DNA of 64,000 nt, taken from the NCBI RefSeq assembly GCF_003991135.1, contig NZ_CP016379.1, forward strand, positions 124,001-188,000. Direction: 5' to 3'. The position numbers were made by a program, and so were the translations under genes. How positions within the stretch are numbered: the first letter of the stretch is position 1; each line of letters starts with the position of its first letter. Below the pieces are notes generated by a model. That model did no database searches. It saw nothing but the letters and a program-made list of their open reading frames with translations, and was not told where the DNA came from. Below are positions 1 to 8,534 of the stretch, one piece after another. The DNA is from Anoxybacter fermentans. Its GTDB lineage: Bacteria; Bacillota; Halanaerobiia; DY22613.

Positions 1-2
1 TT

Positions 3-350
3 ATCTATTATATAGATCATGTAGAAGAGAGAAATCGAATAGCAACTAATGGATATAAGAGAACAATAAGTCAGCACAGATTTGAAAATAGATTAGAAAA
101 AATGATGGATATTGTTAAAGAACATCTTCAGCAAGAAATAAGGTATTTAACTTCTCCTCAAATGATAAAACAGGGAAGACTTGTTAAAAGTAATAAGGCT
201 GCAGTTTACTTTATAATTAATGGTAAAAAACACTTAATTCAGAATGTAAGAACTTTTAACAGTTTGGGTTTTGATTGGAAGGATATAGAAGTGTTTTCCC
301 AAAAAGAGATTGACCAGATACCGGGGGGTGTTACTATCAAGATTGAATAA
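3..350 (+). CDS. CgeB-like glycosyltransferase, C-terminal fragment (cut by window edge)
   Basis: The reading frame is open to the first base, so this is the last 115 codons of a longer gene whose start lies outside the window. The visible N-terminal part reads HVEERNRIATNGY followed by SQHRFENRLEK. That pattern is typical of the C-terminal helix of group-1 glycosyltransferases of the CgeB/spore-coat type (Glyco_trans_1_2), where an E-R-x-x-I-A-x-x-G-Y motif is followed by H-x-F-x-x-R. The last 60 residues form a small basic extension with no motif I recognise. The family transfers sugars to surface or spore components; the substrate cannot be read here. A hairpin terminator follows immediately and is shared with the convergent glgP gene. 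Confidence 0.6.
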   Translation: MYYIDHVEERNRIATNGYKRTISQHRFENRLEKMMDIVKEHLQQEIRYLTSPQMIKQGRLVKSNKAAVYFIINGKKHLIQNVRTFNSLGFDWKDIEVFSQKEIDQIPGGVTIKIE

Positions 351-357
351 ATGAAAA

Positions 358-385
358 AGGACTGTTGAAGTAATTCAACAGTCCT
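358..385. terminator. Bidirectional terminator between the glycosyltransferase fragment and glgP
   Basis: A perfect 12-bp stem (AGGACTGTTGAA / TTCAACAGTCCT) with a 4-base loop is flanked by A-rich sequence on the left and GAGGTTTTT on the right. It can therefore end transcripts from both converging genes. Confidence 0.85.
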
Positions 386-398
386 GAGGTTTTTATGT

Positions 399-2009
399 TT
401 ATCTGTTGGTATACAGCCGTTCATAGTATTCTTTAACCATCCGGGTAGCAGAGAACTTTTCATAGGTGGATTTAATACTGGCCCGCATCATCTTAATCCA
501 TTTGGCCCGGTCTTCATAATAGGTTGGAACAACCTCTTCTAAAAGAACTTTATAAAGGGCCCGTAAGTCATGCTCATCCTGCCCTTCTCCTTCGTATCCA
601 TCACCAAACTGCCAGCCGTTGACTCCGTGTTCGCATGCCTCTGGCCACCATCCATCCAGGGTAGAGAGGTTTAGAACACCGTTCATGGCTGCTTTCATAC
701 CGGAAGTACCCGAAGCTTCCATGGGTCGGCGTGGATTATTTAACCAGACATCGGTACCTCTTGTCAGCATACGGCCGATGGAGATGTCATAGTTTTCAAT
801 AAAGACGACGCTCTTTGGATATTTTTTCATCATCTTAACCAGATTGGCTACAATAGCTTTTCCGGTATCATCTAATGGATGTGCTTTACCGGAGAAAACA
901 ATCTGAATTTTTCCATCCTTTAATAATGGGTCAATCACTTCAGGATTGGTAAAAATCAAATCACTCCGTTTATATGGAGCAGCCCTACGTGCAAAACCGA
1001 TGAGGAGAGCATCAGGGTTCAGTTCTACACCGGTCCGTTCTTTGATAAATCCGATACATTCTTTTTTAATTTCCATATGGGCATTCCAGAGATCATCGTC
1101 ATTTTCTAGATTTTTCTGAATCCTTGGGTCAACCCAGGTGCCGTGGTGAACACCATTGGTAATAGCAATAATAGGTGCACTATCTTTTACATCTGCCCAC
1201 ATCTTCCGTGCAGTCTGACCGTGAAGTTGGGCTACAGCATTGGCAATCCGGGAGAGACGTAAACCAGCTACTGTCATGTTAAAAGGTGCGCCACCGATCT
1301 GAACCATTTGATCTAAGGTTAGACCATTATTGGCACCCATATATATTAAGGTTTCTAAGGAATGGCTTTCATTACCGGCTTTTACCGGAGTATGAGTGGT
1401 GAAGACGATTTCTTTGCGGGTCTTTTCCCAGGCCTCTTCAAAGGACAGACCTTTTTCCATTTTTTCACGGATTAACTCCAGACCTGCTAAAGCAGCATGG
1501 CCTTCATTAAAGTGGTAAACATCTACATCAATACCCAGCTTGCGGAGAGCACGAACTCCACCAATACCCAGGATCATTTCTTGAGCAATTCGGGTTTCGC
1601 TGAATCCGCCGTAAAGCTGTCCTGTGATCCATTTACCGGGGTTGTCAGGTAGATTAGTATCCAATAAATAAAGAGGTGCATTACCGTATTTATCAACTTT
1701 CCAGACCTTTGCTTTAACTTCTTCACCGCGGATTTTAACACTGACTGTTACACCGGTGTCTTTTAAAAAGTCGTATTCATAGTTGTGGTAACAGTCATAA
1801 GGTTTTCCGTCTTCTCCGATTAATTGGCGGGTGTATCCCTGTCTCCAAAGGAGGCCAATCCCTACTAAAGGGAGATCCAAATCTTTTGCGGCCTTTAAGT
1901 GGTCGCCGGCAAGAATTCCCAATCCACCGGCATAGAGATGAAATTCTTCATGTAAGCCGTATTCCATACAAAAATAGGCCACACGAGGCAGTTTCTGAGT
2001 TTCTTTCAT
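399..2009 (-). CDS. glgP: Alpha-glucan (glycogen/maltodextrin) phosphorylase, short form
   Basis: A 536-residue GT35 phosphorylase that releases glucose-1-phosphate from alpha-1,4-glucans in the cytoplasm. The N-terminus has the family signature YFCMEYGLHEEF...YAGGLGILAGDH. The pyridoxal-phosphate lysine sits in EASGTSGMKAAMNG in the C-terminal third. At 536 residues it belongs to the compact bacterial class (about 540-600) rather than the 800-residue muscle/E. coli type. The start is an ATG preceded by AGGAGG at good spacing. The gene is divergent from the GT28 gene, and the shared upstream region carries a LacI-family/CcpA-like palindrome, which suggests carbon-source control. Lone glgP genes without a glycogen synthesis operon beside them are common in anaerobic Firmicutes. 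Confidence 0.93.
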   Translation of the reverse strand: MKETQKLPRVAYFCMEYGLHEEFHLYAGGLGILAGDHLKAAKDLDLPLVGIGLLWRQGYTRQLIGEDGKPYDCYHNYEYDFLKDTGVTVSVKIRGEEVKAKVWKVDKYGNAPLYLLDTNLPDNPGKWITGQLYGGFSETRIAQEMILGIGGVRALRKLGIDVDVYHFNEGHAALAGLELIREKMEKGLSFEEAWEKTRKEIVFTTHTPVKAGNESHSLETLIYMGANNGLTLDQMVQIGGAPFNMTVAGLRLSRIANAVAQLHGQTARKMWADVKDSAPIIAITNGVHHGTWVDPRIQKNLENDDDLWNAHMEIKKECIGFIKERTGVELNPDALLIGFARRAAPYKRSDLIFTNPEVIDPLLKDGKIQIVFSGKAHPLDDTGKAIVANLVKMMKKYPKSVVFIENYDISIGRMLTRGTDVWLNNPRRPMEASGTSGMKAAMNGVLNLSTLDGWWPEACEHGVNGWQFGDGYEGEGQDEHDLRALYKVLLEEVVPTYYEDRAKWIKMMRASIKSTYEKFSATRMVKEYYERLYTNR

Positions 2010-2085
2010 TTAATATTCCTCCTATTCTAATACAGTTTATTCTGTAAAATTGTTTCGACATAAAAGGGTAATTCCCTGCAAAAAT

Positions 2086-2101
2086 TGCGAAAACGTTTGC
2101 A
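2086..2101 (-). promoter_or_regulatory. cre-like / LacI-family operator upstream of glgP
   Basis: TGCGAAAACGTTTGCA is a near-palindrome centred on ACGT. Read on the glgP strand (TGCAAACGTTTTCGCA) it fits the catabolite-responsive element consensus TGNAANCGNTNNCA except for one base at its end. It lies about 77 bp upstream of the glgP start. Binding by CcpA or another LacI-type regulator is an inference from the motif. Confidence 0.45.
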
Positions 2102-2242
2102 CATTTTTTTTGGAAATAGAGAATTTCCCCACTGCTAAAAAAGGTTTTTTTAAAAAATTGAAGAAGATTATTTAACAAATCATTATGTCCTTGAATATAA
2201 TCTTTAAGTATGGCAGTATAATATATGGGTAGTGGTACTGCA

Positions 2243-2249
2243 AAGGAGG
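2243..2249 (+). promoter_or_regulatory. Ribosome binding site fixing the GT28 gene start
   Basis: AAGGAGG lies 8 bases before the ATG at 2258. An in-frame ATG at 2225 lacks any such site, so the shorter start is preferred. Confidence 0.7.
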
Positions 2250-2257
2250 GAGATGCG

Positions 2258-3397
2258 ATGAGTAAGGTGATGATTCTTACTGCTTCGACAGGTGGTGGGC
2301 ATAATAGTGCAGCCCGGGCCATTGCCACAGCGTTTAAAGAAGAAGGATGTGAAGGGGTTATTATTGATGGAATCCGAACCGTTAGTCCTCTTTTGGATAA
2401 AATAATCTCTGAGGGATATGAGAATTCAGCTAAATATACTCCCAGAACTTATGGTAAACTTTATAAACTGACCGATACACCATATCTGAACCAGGAACAT
2501 GCAACTATTATTAATTCACTGCTTAAAAATAAAATTAAACAATTGATTGATGAACATAAACCGGACCTTATCGTTGGTACTCATCCTTTTCCATTGATGG
2601 CAGCAGCACGATTAAAAGAGATAGGAAAGATTGATATTCCTATCATGGCGGTTCTAACAGATTATACAACTCATGCTTCCTGGGTAAAACCTGGGATTGA
2701 TGCGTATGTAGTGGCAGCAGATGATTTGAAATATCTTTTAGAAGAAGAAGGTGCAGATATAAGTCAAGTTTATCCATTTGGAATTCCTGTCAATCCTGAT
2801 TTCTTAAAGCCCCGGGACTTGGATAAAGTACGTCAAGAATTGAAGCTTAAAGATAAATTTACCATTTTATTGATGGGCGGTAGTTTTGGCGCTGGGAATA
2901 TGAAAGATTTTTTATGCGAATTGGCTGAGCTTAAGGGTGATTTTCAGATTGTGGCTGTAACTGGGCGAAATTCTGCTTTAAAAGAAAAGTTGGATCAGGT
3001 AGTTAAAAAGAGAGATCTTGAGGAAAATGTGCGGGTTTTGGGTTATACACGGTTGGTTTCTGAACTGATGTCCATTGCTAATGTTTTGGTTACCAAGCCG
3101 GGTGGTTTGACCACAACAGAAGCACTTTTAAAACAGATACCAATTGTAATACCTTTCTTTATTCCAGGCCAGGAAGAGGAGAATGTAGATTTCCTTTTAA
3201 ATCACGGGTTGGCATTTAAGACTAGCCGGAAGTATTCACTAAAGATTATTGTTCAATCTTTGATGGATAATCCAGAAAGGTTAAAAGAGATGAGTGAACG
3301 GATGAGACGTTATGCAAAACCCAATGCTGCCCGTGATCTGGCTCAGTTAGGAATAAAAATGATAAAGTCTAAAGGTATAGTTGCGAATAGTGTCTAA
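2258..3397 (+). CDS. MGDG-synthase-type glycosyltransferase (GT28), diacylglycerol glucosyltransferase-like
   Basis: A 379-residue protein with the two-domain GT-B layout. The N-terminal MGDG-synthase domain opens with ILTASTGGGHNSAARAI. The C-terminal GT28 domain has LLMGGSFG near residue 205 and the nucleotide-sugar binding loop TKPGGLTTTEALLKQIPIV near residues 280-300. Relatives (UgtP/YpfP, plant MGD1) add glucose or galactose to diacylglycerol on the inner membrane face to make glycolipids and lipoteichoic acid anchors. No transmembrane segment is seen, as expected for a peripheral enzyme. It is monocistronic, with a hairpin terminator just after the stop. The exact sugar and number of transfers cannot be inferred. 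Confidence 0.85.
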   Translation: MSKVMILTASTGGGHNSAARAIATAFKEEGCEGVIIDGIRTVSPLLDKIISEGYENSAKYTPRTYGKLYKLTDTPYLNQEHATIINSLLKNKIKQLIDEHKPDLIVGTHPFPLMAAARLKEIGKIDIPIMAVLTDYTTHASWVKPGIDAYVVAADDLKYLLEEEGADISQVYPFGIPVNPDFLKPRDLDKVRQELKLKDKFTILLMGGSFGAGNMKDFLCELAELKGDFQIVAVTGRNSALKEKLDQVVKKRDLEENVRVLGYTRLVSELMSIANVLVTKPGGLTTTEALLKQIPIVIPFFIPGQEEENVDFLLNHGLAFKTSRKYSLKIIVQSLMDNPERLKEMSERMRRYAKPNAARDLAQLGIKMIKSKGIVANSV

Positions 3398-3402
3398 AGA
3401 TG

Positions 3403-3430
3403 AGGACAGCTTGTTAGCTGTTCTTTTTTG
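3403..3430 (+). terminator. Terminator after the GT28 gene
   Basis: A 9-bp stem (AGGACAGCT with AGCTGTTCT, one G-U pair) with a 4-base loop is followed by a run of T. Confidence 0.8.
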
Positions 3431-3485
3431 TATGTTGGGGGAAGGAAAGGAAATAATTTTAATTTTCTGAAAATTTGCAGAACTA

Positions 3486-3514
3486 TTGACCTGACATTAA
3501 ATCTTTGTTACAAT
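3486..3514 (+). promoter_or_regulatory. Sigma-A promoter of the lysE leader
   Basis: TTGACC and TACAAT are separated by exactly 17 bases. The predicted start point is near 3521, about 155 bases before the lysE start codon. Confidence 0.7.
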
Positions 3515-3520
3515 AAATAA

Positions 3521-3600
3521 CAAACACCAACATAATTTGAGGATTTAAGAACGCCTGGATGATCTACATAGGGGGTAGATTGTCTGGGTGTTTTTTATTT
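3521..3600 (+). ncRNA. Short leader RNA ending in a terminator-like hairpin upstream of lysE
   Basis: A promoter at 3486-3514 would make an RNA of about 80 bases. It ends in a 17-bp stem (arms about 3551-3567 and 3575-3591, several G-U pairs) followed by GTTTTTTATTT. The lysE start comes only at 3678. A second, weaker promoter (TTGTTT-16-TATAGT, 3622-3649) could serve lysE directly. The arrangement suggests either attenuation of lysE or a free small RNA. I do not recognise a known riboswitch in it. Confidence 0.4.
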
Positions 3601-3677
3601 GATTTTTAAAGGGGTTAAATATTGTTTGGTCAAATATAATAGGTATAGTGAATTGAAGGTATAAGGAGGGCTAATCG

Positions 3678-4325
3678 ATGTCGATACTAGAATTGTTTGT
3701 TTCAGCATTTATTATAGGGCTTTCTGGAGCTATGATGCCTGGCCCGCTTTTAACTTATGTTATTAATAGTAGTCTTAGAAGAGGATTTATTGCCGGGCCT
3801 CTTTTGGTATTTGGCCATGCTCTTTTGGAATTGACATTGGTTATTTTGATGATTCTTGGTTTGAGTAAGTTGTTTGCTAATTCCACTTTTACTGCAGTGG
3901 TTGGAATTATAGGTGGTAGTGTCCTTTTCTGGATGGGATATGGAATGATCAAAGCTGCTATAAAAAAGGAAATTTCCATTGAAGATGCGTCTCCTAAGGA
4001 AGGAAAGGTATCCGGATTGATCTTACCTGGAGCTATTGTCAGTGCTTCTAATCCTTATTGGATTCTCTGGTGGGCAACTGTTGGGATGACTTATCTGGCA
4101 AATGCATCTAAACAGGGAATTATGGGTGTAAGTGCATTTTATTTTGGTCATATTTTTTCTGATCTTATCTGGTATTCTTTTGTAGCCTGGATTGTGGCTT
4201 TTGGAAGGAAAGTTTTAAATGATAAGATGTATCGGGGATTGGTTGCTGTTTTTGGGGTAGTATTGATTTATTTTGCAGCTACATTTATTATCGATGGGTT
4301 CAGATATTTTGGCTTTATATGGTGA
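3678..4325 (+). CDS. LysE-family exporter
   Basis: A 215-residue membrane protein with about six hydrophobic segments. The N-terminus carries the family signature GLSGAMMPGPLLTYVINSSLRRGF, here cited only for its G-A-x-x-P-G-P core at residues 16-24. The central ASNPYWILWWATVG segment is also typical of LysE/RhtB translocators. These proteins export amino acids or related small cations across the cytoplasmic membrane. The start ATG follows AAGGAGG by eight bases. It stands alone between the leader RNA and the accessory island. The substrate is not predictable. Confidence 0.85.
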   Translation: MSILELFVSAFIIGLSGAMMPGPLLTYVINSSLRRGFIAGPLLVFGHALLELTLVILMILGLSKLFANSTFTAVVGIIGGSVLFWMGYGMIKAAIKKEISIEDASPKEGKVSGLILPGAIVSASNPYWILWWATVGMTYLANASKQGIMGVSAFYFGHIFSDLIWYSFVAWIVAFGRKVLNDKMYRGLVAVFGVVLIYFAATFIIDGFRYFGFIW

Positions 4326-4456
4326 TGTTTTTTATTCCTGGCCCGGGTTATTTGTGCGGAAATTTTGATTTGGATGAAATGATTTTACTAAGCAGGGAAT
4401 AATAACCTGATAGAGAAGGAGTATATAGAATAATTTTATTTAAAGGAGTGAAAATA

Positions 4457-6157
4457 TTGAAGCTCCCGTATGGTATATCAGATTTTGAGGTTATCCGTAA
4501 AGAGGGATATTTATATGTTGATAAAACAAAATATATAGAGCAATTAGAAGAAATAGGAAGATATCTTTTTTTTATAAGGCCGAGACGTTTTGGGAAGTCT
4601 CTTTTTCTTTCAACTTTGGAACATTACTATGACATTAATAGAGGTTCCCAGTTTGAAAGGTTATTTGGGGGGTTATATATCGGAAAGAATCCTACTGATT
4701 TGAGAAATAAGTTTGCAGTTTTAAAACTCAATTTTTCCGGGTTAAAAACTGATTCAAAAGGAAATGTGGAAGAATCATTTAGAAAAACTGTATTGAGTGG
4801 GTTAATTCAGTTTGTTGAAAGCTATTACCGGTTTTTTAATCATCCAGAAGAGATCATTTACAGGTTAGAAAAAGAAACAGACTTAAAACACATGTTAGAA
4901 ATTGTCTATAATGCGGTAAGAAAAATTGATAAAAAAATTTATTTAATCATTGATGAATATGACCATTTTGCCAATGATATTATTGCTATGGGAGATGAGA
5001 TATATTATCAGAATATTGTGCGTGCCAGCGTTTTTGTCCGGGATTTTTATGAGACTATAAAAATTGGAACTCAGGGTGTTATTGATAGGATATTTATAAC
5101 TGGAATTTCGCCCATTATGTTAGATGATTTAACCAGTGGTTTTAATATTATTTTAAATATTACTATGGACCCTGTTACCAATGAAATGTTGGGTTTTACA
5201 GAAGAGGAAGTAGAAGAGATCATTAAACAGATTAAAATTAGTGAAGATGTATTAGATCATAAAAGATTAAAGAAGCTTTTAGAGGAATATTATAATGGGT
5301 ATCTATTTAATGAAGACTGTAGTAAACGGGTTTATAATCCGGATATGATTTTTTATTATTTTGACCAATGGTTGAGACATAAAAAACCTCCAAAAGTGCT
5401 AATTGCTGATAATGTGAAAACTGATTATGGTAGGTTAAATCGTTTGGTTAAAAATAAAGCCAATCGTGAAATTATGGAGAATATTATTAAGAATGAGAAG
5501 ATAACAGCAGATATTGTTTCAAAGTTCTCCTTTGATAGGATGTATGATCAGAAATACTTTGTTTCTCTTCTCTTTTATCTAGGACTTTTGACCATTGATC
5601 AAAAGATCAGGACACGCCTTTTATTGAAAATACCCAATTTTGTGATTAAAACAGTCTTTTGGGAGTACTTTGAACAGAAATTGACTGAAGAGTATAAGTT
5701 GGTATTAAAAGAGGAGGAATTGAAAACAGCAATAGAAGCTATGGCTTATGATGGAGAAATAAAACCGTATATAGAGTTTATTAGTAAGAATGTTTTAAAG
5801 GTTTTATCTAATCGTGATTTGATGAAGTTTGATGAAAAATATTTGAAGGTTATTCTAATTAGCTTTTTGATTCAGAGCAATATTTATAAACCAATTAGTG
5901 AAAGAGAAGTTGAAAATGGATATATTGATATTTTTCTTGAAAAGGATATTGGTTTTGTTGATGTTAAGTATGAGTGGTTGTGGGAGTTGAAATATATAAA
6001 AAGAAGAGAAAAAGACCAATTGGAACGGATTAGAGAAGAGGGGCTGGCTCAGTTAAGAGAATATGCTGACAGTAATGTATTTAGAGATAAAAAGAATTTG
6101 AAAAAAGCATTGATAATTTTTATTGGAAAAGGAGAATATGAAATTGTGAATCTGTGA
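4457..6157 (+). CDS. AAA-ATPase-like / PD-(D/E)XK nuclease-like protein, copy 1 (TTG start)
   Basis: A 566-residue protein of the AAA-ATPase_like plus PD-(D/E)XK_9 (DUF1703) architecture. The N-terminal domain has the family's unusual P-loop RPRRFGKSL (K47), a Walker B strand ending DEYDHF (D166) and a conserved ITGISPIMLDDLTSGFN block. The C-terminal nuclease-like fold shows GYIDIFL (D491) and the E-x-K pair in WELKY (E510, K512). A TTG start at 4457 is preferred over GTG 4448. AAAGGAG overlaps that GTG but is correctly spaced from the TTG, and the paralogue at 17476 starts with ATG at the aligned position. The function of this widespread, often multicopy family is unknown. It is about two-thirds identical to the copy at 17476-19175, by eye. 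Confidence 0.8.
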   Translation: MKLPYGISDFEVIRKEGYLYVDKTKYIEQLEEIGRYLFFIRPRRFGKSLFLSTLEHYYDINRGSQFERLFGGLYIGKNPTDLRNKFAVLKLNFSGLKTDSKGNVEESFRKTVLSGLIQFVESYYRFFNHPEEIIYRLEKETDLKHMLEIVYNAVRKIDKKIYLIIDEYDHFANDIIAMGDEIYYQNIVRASVFVRDFYETIKIGTQGVIDRIFITGISPIMLDDLTSGFNIILNITMDPVTNEMLGFTEEEVEEIIKQIKISEDVLDHKRLKKLLEEYYNGYLFNEDCSKRVYNPDMIFYYFDQWLRHKKPPKVLIADNVKTDYGRLNRLVKNKANREIMENIIKNEKITADIVSKFSFDRMYDQKYFVSLLFYLGLLTIDQKIRTRLLLKIPNFVIKTVFWEYFEQKLTEEYKLVLKEEELKTAIEAMAYDGEIKPYIEFISKNVLKVLSNRDLMKFDEKYLKVILISFLIQSNIYKPISEREVENGYIDIFLEKDIGFVDVKYEWLWELKYIKRREKDQLERIREEGLAQLREYADSNVFRDKKNLKKALIIFIGKGEYEIVNL

Positions 6158-6186
6158 AAGCGATATCAATCTGGTATTGCTTTTTT
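6158..6186 (+). terminator. Terminator after AAA/PD-(D/E)XK copy 1
   Basis: An AAGCGATA / TATTGCTT stem (one G-U pair) with a 9-base loop is followed by TTTT. Confidence 0.65.
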
Positions 6187-6265
6187 AGAAGGTAGCGTCA
6201 AATGAAATATGAAGTTTTCTAGAAAATAGGGGTAGGTAGTAATTTAAAACCATTCTATGATTTTG

Positions 6266-6340
6266 CTGCAAAAGCTAATTTTTCGCTTCAAAAGAAATTT
6301 TTCGAATTATCTAAAGTTCGGTTTCAGTCGAAATAAGGCA
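6266..6340 (+). repeat. Left-arm remnant of the 220-bp palindromic element
   Basis: This stretch matches only the left arm of the repeat family (CTGCAAAAGCTAATTTTTCGC to AAATAAGGC). The right arm is missing. The rest of the 440-bp gap (6187-6599) holds no convincing gene. It contains an inverted pair GAATCCCTCC (6418-6427) / GGAGGGATTC (6483-6492), perhaps from a second decayed element. Confidence 0.75.
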
Positions 6341-6599
6341 AGTGGAGTCTGTAATCTGCAAAGGTGGTTTACCGCCAAATGAATCATGGGGTTTATGGTT
6401 GACAAATTATAACTTACGAATCCCTCCATTCTGGATGTAGTGAGTTGTGTTTTGGTCAACTATTACCTACTACTCCAGGGGGGGAGGGATTCCTTCTTTT
6501 TGAGGAAAATCCCGACCCTATGAGGAAAAATCAAACTTTTGTCTCTTAAAAAAGGGAGAAAATTTGACGGAACACATTATGATTCTGGAGGTATAAAAA

Positions 6600-7802
6600 A
6601 TGAAAAAACCAGATAACATATTTAAGTTTTACGTATTTACATTTCTTAGAAATTTTGAACTTGTCATGCCTGTCCTGGTGCTGTTTTATTTAGATAACAA
6701 TTTAACGTATGCAAATATTTTCTTCTTGCAGGCCTGGTTTACTTTAATTATTATGATTTTTGAAATTCCGTCGGGAGCACTTTCAGATTTTTTTGGGAGA
6801 AAAAAGACGCTTTTAATAAGTGGTTTTATACATGCTTTTGCCTGTTGGATTTATTCAATCTCCAAATCTTTTGGGATGTTTTTAGTTTGTGAGACATTTT
6901 GGGGAATCTCTGCTGCCTTTGCATCTGGTACTTTGCAAGCATTTGTATATGACTCTCTTAAAGATTATAAACGTGAAAATGAAGCCAAACAAGTTTTTGC
7001 AAAAGTCCAGACAATTAGTTTGCTTTCAAAAGCTGTTTCTGCTGTAATTGGTGCCTATATTGCCAGTATTTACAGCTATCGCTTTGTCTTTTTTTTAACT
7101 ACATTTTCCTTCCTGGCAGCTTTTATTACGAGTTTGTTTTTCAATGAACCGAAATGTTTGCAAACAGTAAAAAGAGTTACTTTAAGAGATTATATAAAAC
7201 AAATCAAAGATGGTCTTAATATTTTACGTGGAAGTTCAATTCTGATTTTTTTAACGGTTGAAAGTACAATTATAAACACTTGTATCGCTCTTTCTTTCTG
7301 GTTCTTTCAGCCATTGTTACAGTCTCGTGGTCTTGCAATAGCAAATTTTGGTCTTGTTATTGCTATGTTTAATATTTTTTCCGCAAGTGGAGTAATTTTG
7401 GCACCAAAATGTGAAAAAATGATTGGAGCCCAAAAAACTATTCTGTTTAGTGAATTATTTCCAACAATTTTTATGATTGTTGTTGGAATTTGGATTAATC
7501 TTTATGTTGCTATTATCGGCTTTATAATTATTCACGGTATAAATATGATTCGTATGGCGCTATTCAATGATTATTTTAATCGCTATATAGATACTCAACA
7601 AAGAGCCACGGTACTGTCCTTGATTAGTTTTTTAGGTTCATTATCCTATGCAATTCTTGGCCCCATTGTAGGAAAGATAACAGATTATACAGGTTTGGAT
7701 GTTATATTAACAGGTATTGGAGTTGTTACTGGAATTTTGATTATTATGTTGGGTTTTATGAGACAAAGGTTATCTCAAGACTTACAGAGTTTAAATGCTT
7801 AG
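6600..7802 (+). CDS. Major facilitator superfamily transporter
   Basis: A 400-residue integral membrane protein with about twelve hydrophobic segments. The loop after the second segment reads GALSDFFGRKKTL, a clear copy of the MFS signature G-x-x-x-D-x-x-G-R-R/K. The start ATG follows CTGGAGG. The closest style is the Firmicute drug-efflux or uncharacterised MFS group; the substrate is unknown. It is flanked on both sides by remnants or deletion derivatives of the palindromic repeat, so it probably belongs to the accessory island rather than to a conserved operon. Confidence 0.85.
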   Translation: MKKPDNIFKFYVFTFLRNFELVMPVLVLFYLDNNLTYANIFFLQAWFTLIIMIFEIPSGALSDFFGRKKTLLISGFIHAFACWIYSISKSFGMFLVCETFWGISAAFASGTLQAFVYDSLKDYKRENEAKQVFAKVQTISLLSKAVSAVIGAYIASIYSYRFVFFLTTFSFLAAFITSLFFNEPKCLQTVKRVTLRDYIKQIKDGLNILRGSSILIFLTVESTIINTCIALSFWFFQPLLQSRGLAIANFGLVIAMFNIFSASGVILAPKCEKMIGAQKTILFSELFPTIFMIVVGIWINLYVAIIGFIIIHGINMIRMALFNDYFNRYIDTQQRATVLSLISFLGSLSYAILGPIVGKITDYTGLDVILTGIGVVTGILIIMLGFMRQRLSQDLQSLNA

Positions 7803-7991
7803 TGTTTTATCTTAATTTTTAAATAATTCATCGATATCACCCCATACAAATAGTATATGGAAGTTGCTGGGGCAAAGGGAATTGTATACTAAGTCTTCTA
7901 ATAAAAAAAGGAAGGAATCTCAAGGGATATTGAAGAATAATAGTTTAAGATTTTTTCAAAATATTGGAAAAGAGAGGAAATTTGATGGAAT

Positions 7992-8145
7992 GATTAAACT
8001 GCAAAAAGCTAATTTTGAGCGACATAGAAATTTTTCGCCAAATCATCTTAGCGAGATTTCCGACGAAATAAGGCCTCATCACAGGAGGTGATTTAGATGA
8101 TTCGAAAAATTTCTCAAGAAGCGAAAAATTAGCTTTTTGCTAACC
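7992..8145 (-). repeat. Internally deleted, inverted copy of the palindromic element with 7-bp target duplication
   Basis: It is a 154-bp copy in the opposite orientation to the full-length ones. It starts GATTAAACTGC and ends in the complement of the other terminus, and it lacks about 65 bp of the centre. It is flanked by ATGGAAT on both sides (7985-7991 and 8146-8152), a clean target-site duplication. Any reading frame over this stretch is accidental. Confidence 0.8.
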
Positions 8146-8179
8146 ATGGAATAAATATATATGAGGGGGAAGTATAATC

Positions 8180-8470
8180 GTGAATAAAGGTGATAACCAG
8201 GTTGTTGAATACATCTTTGCAGATGAAAGCATAAAAAAAGAATGGGTAAAAAAGTCACAGTGGGATAAAGAGGTAATTCAACAACATATGCATCTGAAAA
8301 ATGGATTTTCTATCGTAGCAAAAATTGGTGGAGATTTAGTTAGTATGATTTCTGTTTACTGGAATAAGTTAGAAGAGCCAATACCCGAAACCTTGGAGGG
8401 ATATATTGATATTATTGAGGTGGTTAAAGAGTATAGAGGTAGGGGCATAGCTAGAGTGAATTTATTCTGA
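8180..8470 (+). pseudogene. GNAT N-acetyltransferase, truncated
   Basis: The 96 codons start with GTG after GAGGGG and show the first half of a GNAT fold. They end inside the acetyl-CoA binding motif A, reading VVKEYRGRGIAR followed after four residues by a stop. A working GNAT needs another 50-80 residues after the R-G-x-G-x-A loop, so this is probably a 3'-truncated remnant. A strong terminator follows 20 bases later. The deletion point may coincide with insertion of the cas operon. Confidence 0.6.
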
Positions 8471-8489
8471 ATAAAAAATTTTCGTGTTT

Positions 8490-8534
8490 CAACCAACCTG
8501 TTCAATTTTAACCGGTCAGGTTGGTTGTTTTTTT
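8490..8534 (+). terminator. Terminator upstream of the cas operon
   Basis: A perfect 11-bp stem CAACCAACCTG / CAGGTTGGTTG is followed by seven T. It isolates the cas operon from the truncated GNAT gene. The 170 bases between it and cmr1 are AT-rich and hold short scraps resembling the repeat ends. Confidence 0.85.

Noticed and set aside
3551-3600. Known riboswitch class upstream of lysE
   Set aside because: The RNA is too short for a lysine riboswitch, and I see no conserved core of the guanidine or preQ1 classes. It is left as an uncharacterised leader.
7864-8091. A 75-codon frame upstream of the truncated GNAT gene
   Set aside because: Its second half lies entirely inside the inverted, deleted palindromic element and it has no ribosome site.
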